From the NCBI GenBank assembly GCA_021741155.1, contig JAIOYP010000031.1, positions 1 through 45,706 on the forward strand: a DNA stretch of 45,706 bases, written 5' to 3'. Under the pieces are notes generated by a model. The model was given only the letters and a program-made list of their open reading frames with translations. It searched no databases and was not told where the DNA came from. The position numbers and the translations under genes were made by a program. Every line of letters begins with the position of its first letter. Within the stretch, counting starts at the first letter, position 1. The DNA comes from Flavobacteriales bacterium. GTDB taxonomy: Bacteria; Bacteroidota; Bacteroidia; UBA10329. Positions 39,481 through 45,706 of the stretch are shown here, piece after piece.

Positions 39481-41829
39481 ATGAACCGAATTTCCGGGGC
39501 TTTCCTTTTGTTGATTTTGCTATCATTTGTTGATGGAACAATCTACGCCCAAGAATTAACCCAGATTGTCCGTGGTTCTGTGATGGATCAAGACTCAAAA
39601 ATTCCATTGATTGGGGCTACAGTTTTTATCGTTGGAACAGATCCAATTCTTGGGGCATCAACCGACTTTGATGGTCGTTTTTCCATTACCGGAGTTCCGG
39701 TTGGAAGACATGATTTAGTAATTCAGTATTTGGGCTACGAGCCAAAGTCAATTCCACAGGTTGATGTTGGAAGTGGAAAAGAGGTAGTCTTAAAGCTTGA
39801 AATGATGGAGTCCACCGAGCAATTGGCGGAAGTTGTGATTAGTGGAGACAAGAAATCTTCCCAAGCAAACAACGAAATGGCTTTGGTTAGTACGCGGTCT
39901 TTTTCATTGGAACAATCTGAACGTTTTGCGGCCAGCATGAATGATCCGGGAAGAATGGCACTTTCCTTTGCTGGGGTTAATCTTACGGATGATGTTACTA
40001 ATGAGATTTCCATACGTGGAAATTCACCAAAAGGCCTTCTTTGGAGATTGGAAGGAGTGGAAGTGCCAGTTCCGAATCACTTCAATATTGAAGGACTTTA
40101 TGCTGGAAATGTATCTATTCTCTCAAACAACCTTTTGGATAAGAGCGATTTTTCGACTGGTGCTTTCCCGGCTGAATACGGTAATGCACTTTCAGGTGTT
40201 TATGATTTAAGGTTAAGAACAGGAAATGATCAGAAAAGGGAATACACCGTTCAAGTTGGATTTTTAGGTTTAGAGGCATCAGCCGAAGGTCCTTTCATCA
40301 AGGGAAAGCGCGCTTCTTATCTGGTCAATTATCGTTATTCAACCTTAGGTCTTTTTAAAGCTGTTGGTGCAAATTTGGGTGGCGACCTCAATACTGGTTT
40401 TCAGGATTTGAACATGAAACTGAACTTTCCGACTAAAAAACTTGGAACGTTCTCGGCATTTTTAGTTGGAGGATTAAGCGATGCAGGATTTACTGCTGAG
40501 CGCGATTCTTCGAAATGGAGTAGTGGCTGGGATCAGCATCGAGTAGAAGAAGACTACAGAAATCATTATGTGGCAACAGGAATCGGACATCGTTTCATTA
40601 TTAACGAGCAAAATTATATTCATACCACATTGGCTTACACACAGTCTGGTAATAATCTATTACACAGTTACTTAACGGATTCATTGGAGTTTTTAGATTT
40701 TTGGAATTACAATGTTTACAATAGAGCCATCCGTCTGTCAACTCAGTTCAACACGAAGTTTAACTCAAAGCACAATCTCAGATACGGTTTCAACTATAAC
40801 CGATTAATGTTTTCACTAGAGGATCGGTGGATAGAGGGTTGGGGCGATTTTTATCGTGCAAAAGGGGAGGCAAACTTCTATCAGGTTTATGCGCAACACC
40901 GCTACAGAATCAATGCAAGTATTACGCTGATAACAGGTATTCATGCTAGTTATTTCGATGTTAACGGAAAACTTGCTTTTGAGCCGAGGTTGGCTTTTGA
41001 TTGGCGATTTGCTCCTAAGCATAAACTATCACTCGGGATTGGAATGCACAGCCGTCAAGAAAGTCTGGCATTCTATTTTGTGGAAGATGGAAATGATTCT
41101 GGAACCATAAATCGATACTTGGATTACAGTCGTGCGCTTCACGTTGTCTTAAGTTACGATTATCAAATTCTCAAAAACCTAAATCTTCATGCCGAAGCAT
41201 ACTATCAATACCTCTATGGAATTCCAGTTAGAACGAAACCAAACGCATTTTCAAGCATCAATGATAATGAGGCGTACGAAAAACGAGCTTTGGTTAATGA
41301 CGGTTTAGGCACGAATTACGGTTTGGAGTTGACCGTAGAAAAGAGTTTCTCTAAGAATTATTATGTGCTCTTCACCGGTTCGTTGTATAATTCTATTTAT
41401 CAAGGATCAGATAATGTTTGGCGCAATACCAAGTACAATGGAAATTACATTACCAGTTTAACCGCAGGCAAGGATTTCCGAGTTGGAAAGAAAGGAAAGA
41501 ACGTTATTGGATTAAATATCAAATTCTTCTACGCTGGCGGAAGAAGAATCACTCCGATAGATTTGGAAGCTTCAATTGAAGACGGAAACGAAGTGATGGA
41601 CGAAACAAGAATTCTCGAAGGTAGGGCACCAGATTATTTTCGATTAGACGCCAGATTGCACTTTAAACATAATCTAAAAAAGATAGCTTGGCAGGTTTCC
41701 ATTGATATTCAAAATACAACCAATCGTAAAAACGTCATTAAAGAAAAGTATAACCCGAATACAGAATCTATTGAATTCAAGTATCAACAGGGGATTATTC
41801 CAGTGTTGAAGTTTCGCGTAGAATTTTAA
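39481..41829 (+). CDS. TonB-dependent receptor with carboxypeptidase-regulatory-like domain (second)
   Basis: A 782-residue outer-membrane receptor. Signal peptide about 1-24 (ending TIYAQ), CarboxypepD_reg domain about 30-115 (GSVMDQDSKIPLIGATVFIVGTDPILGASTDFDGRFSITGVP), plug about 120-230 (ISIRGNSPKGLLWRLEGVEVP), then barrel to the terminal LKFRVEF. No SusD partner. It has a -7-like word TATCTTCG (one mismatch) about 24 bases upstream. Unlike the receptor at 19639 it is not coupled to a small CarboxypepD gene. Substrate unknown. Confidence 0.92.
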   Translation: MNRISGAFLLLILLSFVDGTIYAQELTQIVRGSVMDQDSKIPLIGATVFIVGTDPILGASTDFDGRFSITGVPVGRHDLVIQYLGYEPKSIPQVDVGSGKEVVLKLEMMESTEQLAEVVISGDKKSSQANNEMALVSTRSFSLEQSERFAASMNDPGRMALSFAGVNLTDDVTNEISIRGNSPKGLLWRLEGVEVPVPNHFNIEGLYAGNVSILSNNLLDKSDFSTGAFPAEYGNALSGVYDLRLRTGNDQKREYTVQVGFLGLEASAEGPFIKGKRASYLVNYRYSTLGLFKAVGANLGGDLNTGFQDLNMKLNFPTKKLGTFSAFLVGGLSDAGFTAERDSSKWSSGWDQHRVEEDYRNHYVATGIGHRFIINEQNYIHTTLAYTQSGNNLLHSYLTDSLEFLDFWNYNVYNRAIRLSTQFNTKFNSKHNLRYGFNYNRLMFSLEDRWIEGWGDFYRAKGEANFYQVYAQHRYRINASITLITGIHASYFDVNGKLAFEPRLAFDWRFAPKHKLSLGIGMHSRQESLAFYFVEDGNDSGTINRYLDYSRALHVVLSYDYQILKNLNLHAEAYYQYLYGIPVRTKPNAFSSINDNEAYEKRALVNDGLGTNYGLELTVEKSFSKNYYVLFTGSLYNSIYQGSDNVWRNTKYNGNYITSLTAGKDFRVGKKGKNVIGLNIKFFYAGGRRITPIDLEASIEDGNEVMDETRILEGRAPDYFRLDARLHFKHNLKKIAWQVSIDIQNTTNRKNVIKEKYNPNTESIEFKYQQGIIPVLKFRVEF

Positions 41830-41862
41830 TCGATGTTAAAGTTTTTTTTGAGCTGCCACACG

Positions 41863-41870
41863 TACATTTG
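41863..41870 (+). promoter_or_regulatory. -7-type promoter box before the LamG protein
   Basis: TACATTTG is an exact TAnnTTTG match, 66 bases before the ATG at 41937. GTACATT (41862-41868) is also inverted as AATGTAC downstream (about 41887-41893), a possible operator. No -33 TTG at the usual distance. Confidence 0.4.
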
Positions 41871-41936
41871 CCGAATATATGGAAACAATGTACTTGATAA
41901 GGAAACCTAAGCCATGTTTGTTGAGTAGTTAGGAGC

Positions 41937-42995
41937 ATGAAACGATATTTAGTAATCCTTTTTTTGATTTTGTATGGTTTGTCAGCTTTTGGTCAGAGCC
42001 GAAAGGTGAGCGTGATTTTTGAAAATAGAATGTTTAACTATACTGTTACTCGGTATAGTCCAGCTTGGGAAATTCAATCTGAGAGTCAAAAACCCGTGCT
42101 TTCCGAAAACTCAAAGCTTTTTAAGAAAGTAGAGGACAATAATGTTGATAACCTAAAAAGCTTGCTTTACTCCAAAGGCTTTGTTCCAAAGGAATTGAAC
42201 GGTGGAAACGGCAATTCGATGGAGAAGTATTTGGCCAGTAAGCGACTAGTGATTCATTATCGAATACAGTATCGAGAACATGTAATATTTATCGCTCATA
42301 TCAATAACAGTTCAACTCGTTCCGTGATACCTTTCAAAGTAGAATCAGGAAAATGGCTTTTAGACCCCAGTTTTGCTGATTCTGAATTATTTGGCCTTCT
42401 GGCTCAACCGTATTTCGATGTTTACACTGGGGTTTTCAATGGACAGGCGTATTCATATCTGGCATTTGAAGAAATTGAAAAGAACGGAGGAATTTATGAT
42501 TATTCTGGGCATGCAATCAATGGCAAATCTGTTGGAGGTACTATTGTTAACGGAAGAATTGGTGGTGCTTTTAAATTAGGACAAGGAGCGAAGCTTCAGA
42601 TTGATTTGGTGGGTAAAAACAATCTGAATGGAGATCGATTTTCGTTAGATGGACATCTGAATATTGCAGATAGTTATTCTAATACGGATAAGAAAAGAGT
42701 CATTTTTACGGTTGAAAAGCAATCTGTGATTATTGGAGAGGTATATGTTGAAAATGGATTTTTTAATGTTCATCTCATAGGAGCAGATGAGATACGTGTG
42801 CCAGTCCCGAAGTCTGAGATTTGGTTTCACTTTGCGGTCAAGCAAGCAGGAAAGAAGCTGTCTTTGGAAATAGATGGTGAGGAACTGGATGCAAAAACCA
42901 TCACAAGAAATGACATCATAGAAGGCTCGCGAATTGTCTTCGGAGGTGAACAATCCATAAAAGGTAGCTTGGACGAGTTTCGGATAGCCAAGTAA
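41937..42995 (+). CDS. Secreted LamG-like domain protein
   Basis: A 352-residue exported protein. Signal peptide 1-19 (MKRYLVILFLILYGLSAFG). The N-terminal part (20-175) has no recognised domain; it carries VIHYRIQYREHVIFIAHINNSS. The C-terminal part (about 178-352) is a concanavalin/LamG-type jellyroll: YLAFEEIEKNGGIYDYSGHAINGKSVGGTIVNGRIGGAF, IWFHFAVKQAGKKLSLEIDGEELD and the closing GSLDEFRIAK. Such domains bind carbohydrates. A near-SD AGGAG lies directly before the ATG. It is 19 bases upstream of the TPR regulator and probably transcribed with it. Confidence 0.82.
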   Translation: MKRYLVILFLILYGLSAFGQSRKVSVIFENRMFNYTVTRYSPAWEIQSESQKPVLSENSKLFKKVEDNNVDNLKSLLYSKGFVPKELNGGNGNSMEKYLASKRLVIHYRIQYREHVIFIAHINNSSTRSVIPFKVESGKWLLDPSFADSELFGLLAQPYFDVYTGVFNGQAYSYLAFEEIEKNGGIYDYSGHAINGKSVGGTIVNGRIGGAFKLGQGAKLQIDLVGKNNLNGDRFSLDGHLNIADSYSNTDKKRVIFTVEKQSVIIGEVYVENGFFNVHLIGADEIRVPVPKSEIWFHFAVKQAGKKLSLEIDGEELDAKTITRNDIIEGSRIVFGGEQSIKGSLDEFRIAK

Positions 42996-43014
42996 TTTGG
43001 GCTTAATTTGTGCC

Positions 43015-44847
43015 ATGCTTAGGCGCATCCTTGCCATCTTCATTTTATCCCTATTCATCGCTTCAGTTGAGGCAGTGCAATTACTTCCTTATCAAGGAAG
43101 CGTTAGGCCGCAGATAGAAGCGAATTTCAAATCGTTGCAGAAGGCGTTCTTGGTTGGGAAAGGCGAGGAATTTGCTGCTTACAAGGATTTACTTTCTGCT
43201 ACAGATAATGTATCAGAAGAGGTTGAGGTCTGGAGAACGTTGGTGTACTGTCAGATTTTAATTGAAAGCGACAGCGTTCAGAAGTCAGAGCAAATTCTTG
43301 AGAATACGCATGAGCTTGGAATAGCTTGGCTTGAATCCTATCGGACTTATCTGAAAGGTGTCATATCTATTCAAAGAGGTCAACATATTATGGCTAATGC
43401 TGAACTTTTAAAAGCCTACGCTGAGATTAAAGAGGGGACGGTTTTAAAGGTTCTCATTCAACAGGCCATAGCTGAAAACCTACGAATCAAGGGAGATTTG
43501 GATGAAAGTTTGAAGATGTGGTTTGAAGCTCTTACCGCTAGTGAGACCCTAAAAGATTCTATTGCTATTGCAGATACATATTTAGGTCGCGGAATAACCA
43601 GATTGGCGCTTTCTGAATTTGAATTGGCCGAACAGGATATTTTGATTTCGCAAGCCTATTTCTCGAGGGTTAAAGCTTTTAAAAAGATGTCGGAGTGTTA
43701 TTCTGAGCTGGCACTGATGAGTCATCTGAAAAGAGATTATCAAAATTCCATTGATTTCGGACTTCGTGGATATGAAATTAGCAAAGAGCTAAATGACATT
43801 AAAGGTCAAGCCGAAAGCTTGAATAATATGGCCTTGGCCTACATGGGACTTGAAAATTGGAATCAGGCAATGAGATACCTAGATCAAGCCATACAATTGG
43901 CTAGTCGTACGAGCAAAAGACAGGAATTGGTCGGGATTCTAAATAACCTAGGTATTTGCCATCAGCAGTTGGGAAACCTACATGAAGCTTTAAACTACTT
44001 TCAGCTTGCACTTACAAAGGGAAAAGAGAGCGGAAACACGAAAGAGATAATCAATTCATATAGGAACATATCTAACCACTATTCGAGTGTATCCGATTAT
44101 GAATCAGCATATTACGCACAGGTTAGATTGGCGATATTAACAGACAGTCTTGCCTTATTGAATCAGGCTCAGACCATGGAGGAACTCGAGTTTAGCCATG
44201 ATATAGACAAGAAAGAGCAAGAGATTTTGTTTCTGAAGCAGGAAAAGAAAATAATAACCAATCGTTGGCTGAATTTAGCACTTGCGCTTTTTCTTTTGAT
44301 AATCATTGGCATTCTTTTTATCGACAATCAGAAAAGGAAGCACCGGCAGGAGAAAGATTTGTTGAATTCAGCCGATGAATTGCAAAAGACAGAGTTGAGA
44401 AGGATGTCAGAGATGCTTGCATTCAACCGGAATAAACTCTCTCTCTATACCGAAAACCTGATTAAGAAAAGTGAGTTGGTCAGTCAGTTGGAGTCTAAGT
44501 TGAGAAACACGGTTGACGGCTCTCCTGAAAGTTTCGAACAAGGCGAAAAATTAATTGCTGATTTCTCCTCAGTTCGAATTTTGACCGATGATGACTGGGT
44601 TGAATTCAAGGAACTTTTTGATGAAGTACATAAAGGATTGCTCGATCGATTGCTGAAATTTTATCCAGACCTCAGTTTGGCAGAGCAACGCCTTTTTTTG
44701 CTGATGAAATTGAAGTTGTCCACCAAAGAAATTGCAAATATCCTAGGAGTTTCTCCCGATTCGGTTAAGAAGGGAAGATACCGTTTGAAGAAGAAAGTTA
44801 GTATTGAAGAAGCAACATCCTTACAGGATTTTGTAACCTCATTCTGA
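43015..44847 (+). CDS. Membrane-spanning TPR regulator with LuxR-type helix-turn-helix
   Basis: About 610 residues. Signal/anchor 1-20, periplasmic tetratricopeptide repeats (about 60-380; AESLNNMALAYMGLENWNQAMRYLDQAI and LNNLGICHQQLGNLHEALNYFQLAL), one transmembrane helix (about 418-436), a coiled coil (440-500) and a C-terminal LuxR/GerE-like helix-turn-helix (about 553-594; LSLAEQRLFLLMKLKLSTKEIANILGVSPDSVKKGRYRLKKK). This Bacteroidota layout is a one-protein signal path from periplasm to DNA. ATG 43015 is preferred over TTG 42997 because it gives a better signal segment; it follows the -7-like TTAATTTG by 4 bases. The sensed signal is unknown. Confidence 0.88.
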   Translation: MLRRILAIFILSLFIASVEAVQLLPYQGSVRPQIEANFKSLQKAFLVGKGEEFAAYKDLLSATDNVSEEVEVWRTLVYCQILIESDSVQKSEQILENTHELGIAWLESYRTYLKGVISIQRGQHIMANAELLKAYAEIKEGTVLKVLIQQAIAENLRIKGDLDESLKMWFEALTASETLKDSIAIADTYLGRGITRLALSEFELAEQDILISQAYFSRVKAFKKMSECYSELALMSHLKRDYQNSIDFGLRGYEISKELNDIKGQAESLNNMALAYMGLENWNQAMRYLDQAIQLASRTSKRQELVGILNNLGICHQQLGNLHEALNYFQLALTKGKESGNTKEIINSYRNISNHYSSVSDYESAYYAQVRLAILTDSLALLNQAQTMEELEFSHDIDKKEQEILFLKQEKKIITNRWLNLALALFLLIIIGILFIDNQKRKHRQEKDLLNSADELQKTELRRMSEMLAFNRNKLSLYTENLIKKSELVSQLESKLRNTVDGSPESFEQGEKLIADFSSVRILTDDDWVEFKELFDEVHKGLLDRLLKFYPDLSLAEQRLFLLMKLKLSTKEIANILGVSPDSVKKGRYRLKKKVSIEEATSLQDFVTSF

Positions 44848-44861
44848 GGTTCGATTATCAC

Positions 44862-44934
44862 TTGTCCACCCTTTTGTCCACCAACAAAAGATCGGGATTC
44901 AAAATAATTTTAGACATTTGTTGCGTGTTTCACG
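44862..44934. promoter_or_regulatory. Direct repeat, hairpin and dyad upstream of Crp/Fnr 2
   Basis: TTGTCCACC occurs twice, at 44862 and 44874, 12 bases apart. CTTTTGT (44871-44877) pairs with ACAAAAG (44884-44890). Further down, CGTGTTTCACG (44924-44934) is a perfect dyad. The first part could end the TPR gene transcript; the dyad could be an operator for the regulator that follows. Confidence 0.35.
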
Positions 44935-44952
44935 TATGACTCAGTAAGTATT

Positions 44953-45657
44953 ATGGACATTCAGGCAAATTACATACATCTAGAGCAATTTAAGTTGTTT
45001 GACAATATTCCACGAGCAGTATTGGAAGAAGTATCAAACTTCACTACGCTTAGGACTAGGTCTAAAAATTCGTACGTATACCATCCAGGAGATGCAAGTG
45101 AGGTTTTGTTCATCTTAAAAGAAGGACGAGTGAAGATTGGAAACTACTCTGATGATGGAAGAGAAGTTATTAAGGCCATCATTCAGCCAGGAGAGATTTT
45201 TGGCGAAATGGGATTGGCAGGAGAAGAAAGACGTAACGAGTTTGCGGTTACCATGAAAGAAGAATGTTCTTTCTACATGATATATGTGGCCGATTTGAAG
45301 ACAGTAATGCGTGATAACGCAGACCTGAGTCTAAGGTTGATTGATCGGATTGGGTCTAGAATCCGTAGAACAGAAAGTCGATTAGAGTCAATTATTTTCA
45401 AGGATTCAAGAACTCGAGTTGTTGAATTTATCAAGGAAATGGCTGATAATATTGGAAGATCTTATGGAGATGAGGTTCTATTGGAACATTTCCTCACACA
45501 TCAAGATATTGCAAATTTGACTGGAACATCACGTCAGTTTGTGACAAGCGTTTTGAATGAATTGAAGAGAGATCACATAATTAAATTTGATAGAAACACG
45601 ATTTTAGTGTCGGATACCAAGGGGTTGGCCGCACTAACTTCGACTGGTCTGGCTTAG
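44953..45657 (+). CDS. Crp/Fnr-family transcriptional regulator 2
   Basis: A 234-residue regulator, paralogous to the one at 37454. The cyclic-nucleotide-binding-type fold (about 12-130; IIQPGEIFGEMGLAGEE) is followed by the dimer helix (RLIDRIGSRIRRTESRLESIIF) and an HTH (HQDIANLTGTSRQFVTSVLNELKRD, about 184-208). Length and start are typical. It is separated from the TPR regulator by 105 bases of repeats and dyads, so autoregulation is plausible. Its target genes are not visible. Confidence 0.93.
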   Translation: MDIQANYIHLEQFKLFDNIPRAVLEEVSNFTTLRTRSKNSYVYHPGDASEVLFILKEGRVKIGNYSDDGREVIKAIIQPGEIFGEMGLAGEERRNEFAVTMKEECSFYMIYVADLKTVMRDNADLSLRLIDRIGSRIRRTESRLESIIFKDSRTRVVEFIKEMADNIGRSYGDEVLLEHFLTHQDIANLTGTSRQFVTSVLNELKRDHIIKFDRNTILVSDTKGLAALTSTGLA

Positions 45658-45706
45658 CGAATGTAATAGGGGTTGGATTCGTTTTAGAGATTATCTCAGC
45701 CAGACC

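Noticed and set aside
39481..41829. Sus-type polysaccharide utilisation locus with the sulfatase and TonB receptor
   Set aside because: No SusD-like lipoprotein and no glycoside hydrolase nearby; the sulfatase is on the other strand beyond a strong terminator.

Overview
The window comes from a Bacteroidota genome, most likely a Flavobacteriales-type marine or freshwater lineage. Supporting signs are a 1662-residue PKD/SprB-repeat protein ending in a CHU_C-type (type IX secretion, type B) sorting domain, two TonB-dependent receptors with N-terminal carboxypeptidase-regulatory-like domains, an OstA-like and a large LptD-like protein, a serine-palmitoyltransferase-like enzyme, near absence of Shine-Dalgarno sequences, and the Bacteroidota -7 promoter word TAnnTTTG. 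The genus cannot be named from what is visible. No rRNA, tRNA or CRISPR array was seen, and no gene-free stretch exceeds 300 bases; the longest are 33511-33771 and 34600-34811.

Layout. 1-128: C-terminal end of an IS1595-type transposase. 183-1707 (-): ruvX-def-lipoprotein operon with 4-base overlaps, divergent from dapD. 2719-7067 (+): heptosyltransferase-like protein, CCA-adding-type nucleotidyltransferase, an acidic-tailed pRiA4b ORF-3-like protein, and miaA. 7064-9709 (-): LptD-like outer-membrane protein, divergent from a + strand run (9801-15854) of cell-wall amidase, MCE/MlaD protein, a split membrane/soluble Fe-S pair and a conserved small protein. 15851-17746 (-): an AAA/ABC-type ATPase fused to a SAM methyltransferase, which looks like an accessory insertion. 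17792-23387 (-): OstA-like protein, small conserved protein, TonB receptor with a partner, HEAT-like protein. 23609-29091 (+): giant PKD adhesin and a phosphoesterase. 29275-31399: glycosyltransferase and lipid kinase, divergent around a REPIN-like doublet. 31425-34599 (-): universal stress protein, SPT-like enzyme, GalU. 34812-35783 (+): acyltransferase and DUF4112 protein. 35821-38128 (-): sulfatase and Crp/Fnr regulator. 38352-45657 (+): SRPBCC/GyrI protein, second TonB receptor, LamG protein, TPR-transmembrane-LuxR regulator, second Crp/Fnr regulator.

Much of the window serves the cell envelope: LPS transport and sugars (LptD-like, OstA-like, heptosyltransferase, GT4, GalU), lipids (MCE, SPT-like, lipid kinase, acyltransferase), peptidoglycan (amidase, dapD) and surface or nutrient uptake (TonB receptors, PKD protein, sulfatase). 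The best candidate for an undescribed system is the ATPase-methyltransferase fusion. Other strong observations are loss of cysteine ligands in one half of the HdrB-like Fe-S protein, a recurring promoter word placed 4-6 bases before start codons (suggesting leaderless mRNAs), and several short dispersed intergenic repeat families, one built as a REPIN-like doublet.
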